From positions 351,058-415,057 of the forward strand of contig NZ_LQZQ01000049.1 of NCBI RefSeq assembly GCF_001593005.1: DNA of 64,000 nucleotides, read 5' to 3'. The notes under the pieces are model-generated. The model was not told the origin of the DNA and made no database searches. It saw only the letters and a program-made list of their open reading frames with translations. Each line of letters opens with the position of its first letter. Within the stretch, counting starts at the first letter, position 1. A program made the translations under genes and the position numbers. Origin of the DNA: Roseivirga ehrenbergii. Its GTDB lineage: Bacteria; Bacteroidota; Bacteroidia; Cytophagales; Cyclobacteriaceae. This document shows, one piece after another, positions 34,483 through 43,349 of the stretch.

Positions 34483-35244
34483 TTATACGTTTTCATGTTG
34501 TAAAGCTGCTAATGGAGTTTTGAAGAGAATCTTCATGTCCATCCAAAAGTTATGTTTCAGCGCATACTCAATGTCTAAATCGCATCGGCTTTCAGCACTC
34601 ATCCCCGCTTTTCCGCGTTCGGTAACTTGCCATAAGCCCGTGAGTCCGGCAGGTGCCAAAAAGCGTCCTACGGTTTTATCTGTTGTTAATTTTTCTGCTT
34701 CATAGAGCGGCAATGGGCGATTGCCTACCAATGACATATCGCCAATAAGAATGTTAAACAGTTGTGGTAATTCATCAATACTTGTGTTTCTGATAAACTT
34801 GCCCACTCTCGTAATTCTTGGGTCGTTGTTGATCTTCACAAATGCCTTTTTGTCTTCTAATGCTTTGAATTGCTCATATTCCGATTCCTCAAATAATTCA
34901 TCGTCCTTCACTAAAATATGATCGTGGTTAGAGTAAGCTATGATTGAGCGCGTCAGAGGTTTTGTTTTAATTGTTTGCGCTTCATCGTTTGCGTATTGGT
35001 TCAAATGCTTTAGCTGCTCCACCATTTGGTCGGCATCGGTGTGCATTGACCTGAACTTATAGAACTTGAAAATTTTATAGCCCATTCCTACACGGTAAGA
35101 GTAGTAGAAGATGGGGCCTTTGGATTCCAGCCTAATCAGTATCATGACCAATAGGAATAGGGGAGCCAAGCATAGGATAAGAATGCTGGTTACGGTGATG
35201 TCGAAGGCTCTTTTTACAAAGGGTACTTTTAATGAAGGTCTCAT
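34483..35244 (-). CDS. Initiating undecaprenyl-phosphate sugar transferase
   Basis: The 253-residue protein has the bacterial sugar transferase signature throughout: VKRAFDITVTSILILCLAPL as the single membrane hairpin, KIFKFYKFRSMHTDAD, TSIDELPQLFNILIGDMSLV, then GNRPLP, then LAPAGLTGLWQVTERG. It transfers a sugar-1-phosphate to undecaprenyl phosphate and so begins repeat-unit assembly. It lacks the large N-terminal region of WcaJ, so it is of the short ExoY/WbaP-core type. It has an unusual insert (about 75-125) between the FRSMHTDAD and DELPQL motifs. First gene of the exopolysaccharide cluster. Confidence 0.92.
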   Translation of the reverse strand: MRPSLKVPFVKRAFDITVTSILILCLAPLFLLVMILIRLESKGPIFYYSYRVGMGYKIFKFYKFRSMHTDADQMVEQLKHLNQYANDEAQTIKTKPLTRSIIAYSNHDHILVKDDELFEESEYEQFKALEDKKAFVKINNDPRITRVGKFIRNTSIDELPQLFNILIGDMSLVGNRPLPLYEAEKLTTDKTVGRFLAPAGLTGLWQVTERGKAGMSAESRCDLDIEYALKHNFWMDMKILFKTPLAALQHENV

Positions 35245-35472
35245 AGCTCTATTTTCTTTGATACAAAGCTATTCTGAATGAGGCCTCGGCTTGGACAATT
35301 TAGACGACTGCAGGGTTTTGGCAGTTGAATGAAATGAATTAGAAGATGTTGGTTTTGGGCAGTTTTATCTGATTTCTTTTGTTCTGCCCAGTCTATTTCA
35401 ACAGCCCTTCAGTAATGAAGTGTTGACAAAATGATGAGAAGAGTTCTTAAATTAAAAGGTAAGGATCAGACC

Positions 35473-35844
35473 TTAAACATGCTGATCGATAAGTATTGCA
35501 TTGCCGTCTGGATCTGTAATTACTAAACTGGCTGGACCAGAACTGTTTTCGTCTGCCGCACTTTGAAGCTCAATGCCTTTGCTTTTTAATTCCTTTTGTA
35601 TGGCGCGGACATCATCAAAAGACTCAAGTTTTTGTGCGTTTTCGTCCCAACCAGGGTTAAAAGTGAGAATGTTATTTGGAAACATACCTTGAAAAAGCCC
35701 TACCAAGGCATTACCATTTTTCATGATCAAGTAATTTTTTTCTATATCTCCAGCAAATGCGGTAAAGCCTAGAGCTTCGTAAAAATCTTTAGAGGCCTTT
35801 AGATCTTTCACACTAAGGCTAACGGAAAATGCGCCAAGTTTCAT
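35473..35844 (-). CDS. VOC (glyoxalase/bleomycin-resistance-like) family protein
   Basis: The 123-residue protein has the paired beta-alpha-beta-beta-beta units of the VOC fold: FSVSLSVKDLKASKDFYEAL at the start and LVITDPDGNAILIDQH at the end. The opening metal-binding His position is Ser here, so metal use is uncertain. VOC proteins include isomerases, dioxygenases and resistance proteins; no neighbour points to a substrate. It is a small cytosolic protein separated from the next gene by 36 bp. Confidence 0.85.
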   Translation of the reverse strand: MKLGAFSVSLSVKDLKASKDFYEALGFTAFAGDIEKNYLIMKNGNALVGLFQGMFPNNILTFNPGWDENAQKLESFDDVRAIQKELKSKGIELQSAADENSSGPASLVITDPDGNAILIDQHV

Positions 35845-35880
35845 AATACTGAATTTTGTTTAAAAAGGAAGATAGGGATT

Positions 35881-36771
35881 TTATTGCTTAGACTCAACGC
35901 AACCTGATGACAGCTCTTCACGATATTCGGCATGAAAACTTATTTTTTCGTTTTGAAACTCTTTCAGGTTTAACGTAGTGTACTTTTTTCCATTCACCAT
36001 AAAGAATACTTCGTAATGAAAAAGAATATCATTCAGCAGTGTTACCTCACAGTCTAGGTATTTTCCACTGGAGTTGTTGGACACTTTACCTTCTGCATCA
36101 TTTGGGTAATAATAGGGGAGAAAAAGCCTGCCTATGTTGGTTGAGTCTTTGGTTAATGAGCCAATACCTGAGGCTCCTTGAGCATCGATAATACCGTTTG
36201 CTTCTCTCCACGGAAAGTCAAAACATTCCACCATAAAGGGTACAAAATCAACACCTAAGCCATCGAATGAACTATCAAACTCTACATCTATATATTTGAT
36301 ATACATTGGTTTAAGCACGTTGTAATTCATGTAAACCATCTGAACGGGCTTTTTTCCTTCCAATACAAAATTGTCAGGAGTCACTATGCCAATGTCATAT
36401 AAGGTATTTGGGTCATTCTGGCCGCCTGCTTTAAAAACTGGGGGCGAAGCGATATAATATTTAGCAACATAATAGGGCTTATTTGTTTTTGAGTCTACTT
36501 GATGCCCCACGGGTATGTCAGAGAGTATTTGGTTCGCTTTATTCCAACTGAAACCTTTTGGCCCGTTCCATAATTTACTGTCGATGGTAATATTTGTGTT
36601 GCAACCAAAGAGGGCCAGACTTTGAGTTTTTTCATGTGGAAGGGTGGTTTCGCCCAAACTAAAGTTTACATAGCCTGTTGTTTTTTCGAGCTCAGTGTTT
36701 TGGGCTTTTGTTATTGAATAAGCAAAGAAGAAAGGGATACTTAGCGCTAAAAATTTTAAACATGGCTTCAT
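35881..36771 (-). CDS. Secreted hypothetical protein
   Basis: I do not recognise a family. Starting at ATG 36771 gives 296 residues with a good signal peptide (MKPCLKFLALSIPFFFAYS, cleavage after ITKAQ); an upstream ATG at 36813 would put 14 extra residues before the signal and run into an FNR-like operator. The mature part is beta-rich and aromatic (YNVLKPMYIKYIDVEFDSSF; GRLFLPYYYPNDAEG; EVFFMVNGKKYTTLNLKEF) and ends in a Cys-containing tail. It lies between the VOC gene and the LruC gene and is probably transcribed on its own from the palindromic region upstream. Confidence 0.65.
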   Translation of the reverse strand: MKPCLKFLALSIPFFFAYSITKAQNTELEKTTGYVNFSLGETTLPHEKTQSLALFGCNTNITIDSKLWNGPKGFSWNKANQILSDIPVGHQVDSKTNKPYYVAKYYIASPPVFKAGGQNDPNTLYDIGIVTPDNFVLEGKKPVQMVYMNYNVLKPMYIKYIDVEFDSSFDGLGVDFVPFMVECFDFPWREANGIIDAQGASGIGSLTKDSTNIGRLFLPYYYPNDAEGKVSNNSSGKYLDCEVTLLNDILFHYEVFFMVNGKKYTTLNLKEFQNEKISFHAEYREELSSGCVESKQ

Positions 36772-36800
36772 GATGGTTGGCTTTGGTAAATGAAAAAATG

Positions 36801-36841
36801 AATGTGTTATCACAGTTGATATAAATCAAACTTAACACATT
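36801..36841 (-). promoter_or_regulatory. Nested inverted repeats with a perfect FNR-type core
   Basis: TTGAT-ATAA-ATCAA at 36816-36829 matches the FNR consensus TTGATNNNNATCAA at every defined base. It sits inside a wider inverted repeat with arms AATGTGTTA (36801-36809) and TAACACATT (36833-36841). It is 45 bp upstream of the secreted-protein start. Confidence 0.5.
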
Positions 36842-36941
36842 TGGCGATTAATTTATGATAAATAGAGGAATAAAATGGTTGGTCTTTGGGCTCTAAGTTG
36901 GGGATAACCTAGTGAAATTGGTTTTCAGCTCATTAAGTTAT

Positions 36942-36976
36942 AAAAAAAGAACCCCGACACTTTCATGCCGGGGCTT
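36942..36976 (-). terminator. Rho-independent terminator of the receiver/LruC operon
   Basis: On the minus strand CCCCGGCA pairs with TGTCGGGG (one G-T pair) around a six-base loop and is followed by TTCTTTTTTT. It lies 30 bp past the LruC-domain gene. Confidence 0.82.
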
Positions 36977-37005
36977 GGGTAGTGGACTTAACACTTCACA
37001 CACAC

Positions 37006-39057
37006 TTATTCACTACCCTTTGTGTACAGTTTTCCAACTTCTCTATATCCGTCTATACTTCTGTACCAATCCATGTAGCTATAGCCGCTGCTCTTAGCCC
37101 AATCACTAAATCTTAAATGTCCTTTTCTTATGTCAACACTTTCTTCAGGGTAAACGAAGCTTTCTGGTAAGTTAATTCCCCAAGGTAAACTTGTTTTCGA
37201 CTTATAATAGTCGCCTCGTGATGGATCAGAGTTATCATCAGCTGTTCCAAAAAAGCTTTCATCTACTAAATCTGTTGGGGCGTAGCCCGGTAAGTGCGCT
37301 TCTCTACCTCTATTCTGAGATATTATAATAAAGGGGTTGTAAGGCACAGTACCCAAGTTTTCGATTGCCTTTGGGCTGTTGAATTTAATTGTCATACTCA
37401 CAATTGATGGCTCAGCATGGCTTTCTTCATTTCGAGTATTGATAAAACCACTTGTCGCGAACAGGTCGTGTACATTGTCTGAAACAATAAATACTGCTTT
37501 GCGCTGGTTGGCCTCTGTTCCATTGGCATTGGTTTTAATAATTCCAGTGTTCAAAACATTACCCTCTGTGTTTAAAATATCACTTGCTATAAGGTCAATT
37601 GAGAAACCAAAACCGTTTCTATAACCTGCACCTGCGGCTCTTACCACAAACTTCGGTGCCATTTCAACCACATTGTTATTAGCATTCATGATATGCTTAA
37701 ACTGGTAGTCTACTACCAAATCGTTAAAGTCATAGTCGCCCATATTTGGCCAATTGTCTTCAAAAGCAAAGGTGCCGTAGGTAGTAGAAGAAGGGTAGTA
37801 GCTGTCGTAGGCTTTAGTGCCATCGTTAGGATATTCATCAAGAGTATCGTTAATGCCATCGCCATCAGTATCTAAAACACCAGGTTTATCAATAGGACTG
37901 ACATTGGTAGTGCTTATGGCCTTTACCGGGTTTGAGGATACAAATAATATGGCATCGTTGAAATCTTGATCACATTTAAAAGGAATGTCGTCTCTTCTAA
38001 CGTCTTCAAAACCAAGTAGAAATAGTTCGTTCTCTTCGTCCCAAAGCAAAACATTGTGTTGCTTTAAGTTGTCGTCTGTTTCTGGGTTTAGGTTTTTATC
38101 GGCAAACACTACGTGGTGATAATCTTCCGATTTATTACCATCCCAACCATCGGCCAATAATACCAAACCAATTGAAATTCCTGGCTCGAAACGACCAATA
38201 TTTACTTTGTCGCCAGTAATTAATCCACCACCACTGCCAGCGAATGATAAATTAGGAAAGGCTACATTGATTTGTTGTACATCGTTTAACGATTGGGGAG
38301 GTGTGTTGGTAGGATAGGTGTAGAAACCGATTGCGTTTCTCCATCCTGCTCCTTCATGTACAAAAGTCAACCAAACGTCTGCGGTTTCTACAAGGTCTAA
38401 AGTTGTTTTCTTTCCGTTGGCCAAATAGGTTGGGTGATAATCTGGCACGGGCAGACTTTCTGGTAATGATGCATTGATGTATTCTAAAATGGATGCGGAA
38501 ACAATATCGCGCTCCGATTCTAAATAATTGGGCACCCCAGCAGAATTATAACCTCCCATATATACAATGGTAGGCGTGCTGTTGCTGAATGTAGTTCCTG
38601 CTGCTGCGTATCCTACTGAGCTTGTATTGGCTTCAGATAAAGTGTTATCAATTACTTGTGAGGGGTCAATTGAGCCGTTGTAGTTTAATGTGAGTGTATT
38701 CGATATGATTGGAATAGAAATGCTATTTGGAATGCCAATGTATTGGGCTTCCATTACCAACTCAGTTAAATGGTTCGCCAAAGCTATTTTCTGATTCAAA
38801 ACTCCATCTTCATTTGTAAACCCAGTAATCAAAACCTGATCTGTTAATGGGTCTATCAATTGAATTTTAATACCTTTTAAAGGTGTACCTTGGGCATCCT
38901 TAAAAGTCAGATTGATTTGTGTAGATGTTACAGTTGTAAAATCGAAGTCAGCAAATTCTGATACTTCAACCGACTCTTCAATTACTTGGTCAAAATCTGG
39001 TTCTTTTACGCAACCCATCATTAGAAGCAGGCTAAGTAGTGCAGTTAATTTTTTCAT
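37006..39057 (-). CDS. LruC-domain lipoprotein
   Basis: The 683-residue protein has a lipoprotein signal (LLSLLLMMGC, Cys at 16) and an N-terminal carboxypeptidase-regulatory-like sandwich (LTFKDAQGTPLKGIKIQLID). A middle DUF4114-like domain (WLTFVHEGAGWRNAIGFYTY ... DFNDAILFVSSN) comes next. A thrombospondin-type calcium motif (DTDGDGINDTLDEYP) precedes the C-terminal LruC domain (about 410-680; TFAFEDNWPNMGDYDFNDLV, YRNGFGFSID, PSRGDYYKS). LruC proteins are surface lipoproteins of Bacteroidota. It lies 12 bp after a single-domain receiver gene on the same transcript, an uncommon pairing that links it to signalling. Confidence 0.88.
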   Translation of the reverse strand: MKKLTALLSLLLMMGCVKEPDFDQVIEESVEVSEFADFDFTTVTSTQINLTFKDAQGTPLKGIKIQLIDPLTDQVLITGFTNEDGVLNQKIALANHLTELVMEAQYIGIPNSISIPIISNTLTLNYNGSIDPSQVIDNTLSEANTSSVGYAAAGTTFSNSTPTIVYMGGYNSAGVPNYLESERDIVSASILEYINASLPESLPVPDYHPTYLANGKKTTLDLVETADVWLTFVHEGAGWRNAIGFYTYPTNTPPQSLNDVQQINVAFPNLSFAGSGGGLITGDKVNIGRFEPGISIGLVLLADGWDGNKSEDYHHVVFADKNLNPETDDNLKQHNVLLWDEENELFLLGFEDVRRDDIPFKCDQDFNDAILFVSSNPVKAISTTNVSPIDKPGVLDTDGDGINDTLDEYPNDGTKAYDSYYPSSTTYGTFAFEDNWPNMGDYDFNDLVVDYQFKHIMNANNNVVEMAPKFVVRAAGAGYRNGFGFSIDLIASDILNTEGNVLNTGIIKTNANGTEANQRKAVFIVSDNVHDLFATSGFINTRNEESHAEPSIVSMTIKFNSPKAIENLGTVPYNPFIIISQNRGREAHLPGYAPTDLVDESFFGTADDNSDPSRGDYYKSKTSLPWGINLPESFVYPEESVDIRKGHLRFSDWAKSSGYSYMDWYRSIDGYREVGKLYTKGSE

Positions 39058-39069
39058 GATTCTTTTTGT

Positions 39070-39465
39070 TTAGGCTACTTTTTGGAATCGAGTTCTTAAC
39101 TGGCCAGACTTTAAGGCCACGTTTACTCTTAAACTGAGTTCTACAGGGCTGAATGGCTTGCTAATTGAATCGCTAACGCCAAGTTCTAAAGCGTGAATTC
39201 TTTGCTCGCTCTTGTCATTGTCGGTAAGAATAATCATTGGAGTTGTATTCAAGTCGGCTTGCTTTTTTAATTGACTTAGCTCCTGATACTCCTTGGAATT
39301 TTTGATTTGATAATCCGCTAATATTAATGCTACCTCGTTTCCTTCTAGCCACTCTAGAGCATCTGCTGGAGATTTAACAGCTTTAACACTATGATCATTC
39401 TCTAGGTAATTTGCCAAGAATAATCTCATCATTGTGTTGCTCTCTACGATTAATATAGTTTCCAT
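39070..39465 (-). CDS. Single-domain receiver protein with one acidic-pocket residue missing
   Basis: The 131-residue protein is a stand-alone receiver: ILIVESN at the N-terminus, phospho-acceptor D51 in LILADYQI, the Thr of IILTDND and the Lys of SISKPFSP. The usual pair of acidic residues after strand 1 is E8-S9, so one magnesium ligand is replaced by Ser; phosphorylation may be weak or the protein may act without it. There is no output domain. It is the first gene of an operon with the LruC lipoprotein, and LytTR-like repeats lie about 90-115 bp upstream. Confidence 0.85.
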   Translation of the reverse strand: METILIVESNTMMRLFLANYLENDHSVKAVKSPADALEWLEGNEVALILADYQIKNSKEYQELSQLKKQADLNTTPMIILTDNDKSEQRIHALELGVSDSISKPFSPVELSLRVNVALKSGQLRTRFQKVA

Positions 39466-39552
39466 TTTGCGTATTGTTTTCGTTTTCTTGAATCAAAAGT
39501 AGGGGGTGAAAACACGCTATTTCGGCAGAAAAGACGAACGGACTCTTTTCTT

Positions 39553-39580
39553 CGATAATGGGAGATAAACTGACGATAAA
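39553..39580 (-). promoter_or_regulatory. LytTR-like direct repeats upstream of the receiver/LruC operon
   Basis: On the minus strand TTATCG occurs twice exactly 21 bp apart (CGATAA at 39553 and 39574 on the plus strand). The inner copy reads TTATCGAAGA, as at the kinase promoter. The start codon is about 88 bp downstream. Confidence 0.5.
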
Positions 39581-39710
39581 GAAATAGGTGAAATACTTAA
39601 GGCGGTGTTTGAAGCTCGAAAAAGTCGGTTGAAGGTGATTTTTTGGTCATTTATATACAGAATCACCTAAACCCAGCTTAGGTTTTTACTGCTTATTTAA
39701 ACTTTGAACA

Positions 39711-39742
39711 AAAAATAACCCCGTCATTTTTATGACGAGGTC
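39711..39742 (-). terminator. Rho-independent terminator downstream of the 39842 receiver gene
   Basis: On the minus strand CCTCGTCAT pairs with ATGACGGGG (one T-G pair) around AAAA and is followed by TTATTTTTTG. It lies about 100 bp past the stop of the receiver gene. The stretch 39583-39710 holds nothing else I can name. Confidence 0.78.
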
Positions 39743-39841
39743 AGAAGGTAGAATGCCACACAAACACACACGTTTACATCTACCTAATAATTAATAATGA
39801 CTGTTCTACGGAATGTAGTTTGCCGAATACGCTTTTTAGCT

Positions 39842-40243
39842 TTATGCGGCTTTTAATCGCTTGAAAACTATATCGAGAGAAGTACTCGTCAGCGGCTTTG
39901 CAATAAAATCAACTACCGAAGAGTAAAATTTGGCTTTGTTAAAGTCGGCCTTATCGGTCGAAGAGGAGAGTAGATAAATATCAAATTTTTTCTTGAGCTC
40001 AATATCAAAGTGGTCGAATTGATCTAAAAAGTCCCAGCCATCAAACTGAGGCATGTTAATATCGAGAAGTAAAATGATTTTATGGAAACTGGATTTTTCA
40101 TCAGTAATGAAACTCATTGCATCCTGAACATTACTAAAGGAGATTACTTCAGCATTCTCCACGTTTTTTGTGATGATTACTTTAGATAGGAATTGGTTGA
40201 TGGGATCGTCATCCACCGTAATAAATATATTGCTGTTCTGCAT
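39842..40243 (-). CDS. Single-domain receiver protein
   Basis: From ATG 40243 the product has 133 residues; the open frame reaches an ATG at 40300, but the extra 19 residues are not receiver-like. Motifs are ITVDDDPINQ, LLLDINMPQFDG with the phospho-acceptor Asp, LLSSSTD and IAKPLTS, all in CheY order. There is no output domain. Such receivers in Bacteroidota often follow hybrid kinases or control gliding and secretion. No kinase is adjacent, so its partner lies elsewhere. It is transcribed alone and followed by a terminator. Confidence 0.85.
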   Translation of the reverse strand: MQNSNIFITVDDDPINQFLSKVIITKNVENAEVISFSNVQDAMSFITDEKSSFHKIILLLDINMPQFDGWDFLDQFDHFDIELKKKFDIYLLSSSTDKADFNKAKFYSSVVDFIAKPLTSTSLDIVFKRLKAA

Positions 40244-40300
40244 CTGTTCGTAATTTTCAAATTTAAAGAGGGGAATAATCCCAGATTTGAAATACAGCAC

Positions 40301-40634
40301 AATTGTTTTGTTCGGGAGTAATAAGTGTTTGGTTTACAGTGGGTAAGCTATTGATTATGGCTTAATTATGTAAAATTAGCACTATGTACTTAGCAATGAT
40401 ACGTTTTTAAAGCCTTTAACCCTTCTTTTTTTATTTTTTTTCTCGTTCTAATTAAATAATCACCTCGCGAACAGAGTGTTTTTAATTGCAAAAGACCTTA
40501 AAGAACGCAAAGTTTATGCTTCGTTTTTCAAGACGTGGCTGAAGCTAAACTGCTTGATTATACAACCTCCCAACACATTCTAGCTGGGTATTTATCATAT
40601 AAGTTGACTATCTTCCTTCTTCAATTTTAAGTCT
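40301..40634. other. Intergenic, no feature seen
   Basis: Divergent promoter region between the receiver and the amidohydrolase genes. AT-rich with long T and A runs; I see no palindrome, ORF or clear TAnnTTTG element. Confidence 0.4.
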
Positions 40635-42209
40635 ATGTTTAAGAAACTACTTTTTGCAGCGCTCATTTTTTGTTTTATGCTATCCTGCGGTACATCAGTC
40701 TCTTACGACATCATTATTGAGAATGGAACTGTCTACGATGGCACTACTAACGTAGAGCAAGTCACCGACATTGGTATTAATGGAGATCAAATCGTGAAGA
40801 TTGGTGACTTAAGCAAAGCCAAAGCCACCAAACGCATTGACGCAACGGGTTTGGCAGTTTCTCCCGGTTTTATAGATATGCATGCCCATGTAGAATCCAT
40901 CATGCGGTTGCCCGCTGCGGAAAGCGCCATCAAACAAGGGGTGACCACAGTTTTGGGTGGCCCCGATGGTCGAGGGCCTTCGCCTATGAAGGTTTACCTT
41001 GATAGTTTAGAAGGCTATGATTTGGGTGTGAATGCCGCTTATTTGGTAGGGCATAACTCTATCAGAAGAGCTGTAATGCAAACAGATAACCGCGAGCCAA
41101 CGGCTGAAGAATTAGAAGAAATGAAAGCTAAAGTACAAGAGGCCATGGACAATGGTGCTTTCGGTATTTCTACTGGGCTTAAATATGTGCCGGGGTCATT
41201 TTCTAAGGTTGATGAAGTGATTGCACTCTCAAAAGTGGCGGGCGAAGCAGGTGGTATCTATACTTCGCATTTAAGAGAAGAGGGTTTGGGTTTGCTGGAT
41301 GCCGTGCAAGAAGCCATTATGATTAGCCGTGAGGCCCATATTCCAGTGATTCTTACGCACCACAAAGCCATTGGCCGACCGATGTGGGGTGCAAGTATAA
41401 AAACCTTGACAATGATTGATTCGGCTAGAAATATTGGTTTGGATATTATGGCAGACCAATATCCATATACCGCCAGTTCAACAGGTATTTCGGTGCTTAT
41501 CCCTACTTGGGCAATGGCGGGAGGAACTTCGGCCTTGAAGAAAAGGCTAGAAGACCCTAAAACGAAAGAGAAAATCATTGAAGAAATCATGTTCAATTTA
41601 GAATTCGATAGAGGAGGTGCACAATTGGATGTGGTGCAGTTTGCTTCTTTTAAATACAAACCAGAATTAAATGGAAAGACTTTAAAGGATTGGGCCATTC
41701 AACGAGGGTTAGAACCCACTTTTAGAAATGGTGCCGAATTGGTGATTGAAGCACAATTGAACGGTGGAGCCTCTTGTGTTTTCCACGCCATTAATGAAGA
41801 AGACGTAAAACGAATAATGCAGCATCCTATGGTGATGGTAGCTTCAGATGGCTCACTGTTAGAGCCCGGAGTTGGACACCCTCACCCAAGAGGTTACGGA
41901 ACATTCCCGAGAGTTTTAGGCTACTATGTTAGGGAAGAGGGCGTGATCAATTTGCAAACTGCTTTACGTAAAATGACTTCAATGCCTGCCGATAGGCTAG
42001 GCTTAACAGACCGTGGTTATATCAAAGAAGGCATGAAAGCCGATATTACCGTTTTCAATCCGAAAACAGTAATCGACAAAGGCACCTTCGAAGATCCGCA
42101 CCATTATCCAGAAGGGATTGACTATGTGATTGTGAACGGAAAACTTACCATCGATCAAGGCGAACTGACCAGCGAAAGAGCAGGCCGAGTACTCAGAAAA
42201 AAACAATAA
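40635..42209 (+). CDS. D-aminoacylase-like amidohydrolase lipoprotein
   Basis: The 524-residue protein belongs to the amidohydrolase superfamily. The N-terminus is a lipoprotein signal (ALIFCFMLSC, Cys at 18). Next come the small beta-sandwich (IIIENGTVYDGT), the metal motif H83-A-H85 in GFIDMHAHV, HLREEG, ILTHHKAIG and VMVASDGS with the catalytic Asp, and a C-terminal sandwich close (GMKADITVFNPKTVIDKGTF). These match N-acyl-D-amino-acid deacylases. It is coupled by a 3-bp gap to a serine beta-lactamase-family hydrolase, so the pair may process D-amino-acid peptides in the periplasm. Confidence 0.87.
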   Translation: MFKKLLFAALIFCFMLSCGTSVSYDIIIENGTVYDGTTNVEQVTDIGINGDQIVKIGDLSKAKATKRIDATGLAVSPGFIDMHAHVESIMRLPAAESAIKQGVTTVLGGPDGRGPSPMKVYLDSLEGYDLGVNAAYLVGHNSIRRAVMQTDNREPTAEELEEMKAKVQEAMDNGAFGISTGLKYVPGSFSKVDEVIALSKVAGEAGGIYTSHLREEGLGLLDAVQEAIMISREAHIPVILTHHKAIGRPMWGASIKTLTMIDSARNIGLDIMADQYPYTASSTGISVLIPTWAMAGGTSALKKRLEDPKTKEKIIEEIMFNLEFDRGGAQLDVVQFASFKYKPELNGKTLKDWAIQRGLEPTFRNGAELVIEAQLNGGASCVFHAINEEDVKRIMQHPMVMVASDGSLLEPGVGHPHPRGYGTFPRVLGYYVREEGVINLQTALRKMTSMPADRLGLTDRGYIKEGMKADITVFNPKTVIDKGTFEDPHHYPEGIDYVIVNGKLTIDQGELTSERAGRVLRKKQ

Positions 42210-42212
42210 TCT

Positions 42213-43322
42213 ATGAAACGACTTCAAACTTCCGTATGGCGTAAATCAGCTTGGATGCTGCTATCGCTCTTTCTTTGGGTAAGTGTTTCTGCCCAAAGCC
42301 TTCAAGAACAAGCTGATTTAAAGCTCAAGGCTTTTGTAGAGGCAACTCAAGTTCCTGGTTTAAGCATCTCTATTTCTCAAAAAGGGCAATTGGTGTTTTC
42401 GAAAGGTTATGGCTATTCCGACCTTGAGAATAAAACGCCTGTGGACCCTTCCAAAACCAAGTTCCGAATAGGAAGCGTTTCCAAAACGCTCACGGCTGCT
42501 GGTTTGGCTTTGCTTTATCAGGAGGGGAAAATTGATTTAGATGTACCGATTCAAAAGTACGTTCCTGTTTGGCCAGAGAAGAAATATGAAATTACTTTAA
42601 GACAATTGGGTGGTCATATGGCTGGCATACGGCATTATAAAGGGAGTGAATTTTTGAGTGCAAAAAACTATCCTTCCGTTACGGATGGCTTGGCTATTTT
42701 CATGAATGATCCGTTAATCAACAAGCCCGGCACCACCTATTCCTATTCAAGTTATGGTTGGAACCTGATTTCTGCTGCAATGGAAACTGCCAATGCGGGT
42801 GAATTCTCTTTTCAAACTTCTGATTTTCTACAATTTATGCAGCAACAGGTGTTTGATAAATTGGGAATGGACAATACGGTTGCAGAATATGCCGATCGCC
42901 AAACCGCCAACCTCACCAAGTTTTATCAATTCAAAGATGGAAAGGTTGTGGCTGCACCTTATGTAGACAATAGCTACAAATGGGCCGGGGGAGGTTTTGT
43001 TGGGACCACAGAAGACCTCTGCGTTTTCGGCCAAGCTCATATGGCAGCTGGATTCTTAAAACAAGAAGTACTTGACGAGTTTATGACTTCGCAGAAAACT
43101 GCCGATGGAAAGACAACCAATTACGGAATCGGATGGTCTACCTATGCGCGTAACAGCGGCAATACATTTTATGGACACAGTGGAGGTTCAGTAGGCGGAA
43201 TTACTTATTTCCTTATTCACAATGAAACCCAAACCGTTTTGGCCATCACTGGCAATATGGATCCGCTCAACTACAACGGTTTACAGTTCGAACTGATGGA
43301 AATGTTTGTGGAGGGGAAGTAA
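42213..43322 (+). CDS. Serine hydrolase of the beta-lactamase (class C) family
   Basis: The 369-residue exported protein (signal peptide to about residue 28, VSVSAQS) has the SxxK motif S88-V-S-K91 in RIGSVSKT, the Tyr motif in TYSYSSYGWNL, and the third motif H-S-G in YGHSGGSVGG. This is the pattern of D-aminopeptidases, esterases and DD-peptidase-like enzymes rather than true beta-lactamases. It sits 3 bp after the D-aminoacylase-like gene, so the same substrate class (D-amino-acid-containing peptides) is plausible. No terminator is evident after it. Confidence 0.88.
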   Translation: MKRLQTSVWRKSAWMLLSLFLWVSVSAQSLQEQADLKLKAFVEATQVPGLSISISQKGQLVFSKGYGYSDLENKTPVDPSKTKFRIGSVSKTLTAAGLALLYQEGKIDLDVPIQKYVPVWPEKKYEITLRQLGGHMAGIRHYKGSEFLSAKNYPSVTDGLAIFMNDPLINKPGTTYSYSSYGWNLISAAMETANAGEFSFQTSDFLQFMQQQVFDKLGMDNTVAEYADRQTANLTKFYQFKDGKVVAAPYVDNSYKWAGGGFVGTTEDLCVFGQAHMAAGFLKQEVLDEFMTSQKTADGKTTNYGIGWSTYARNSGNTFYGHSGGSVGGITYFLIHNETQTVLAITGNMDPLNYNGLQFELMEMFVEGK

Positions 43323-43349
43323 AGGTTTGTATTATACTTAACAAACTTT

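Noticed and set aside
35281..35345. LytTR-type repeats before the first exopolysaccharide gene (sugar transferase)
   Set aside because: CTGC and TCGTC repeats are present but do not keep the TYATCG core or a clear 20-21 bp phase.
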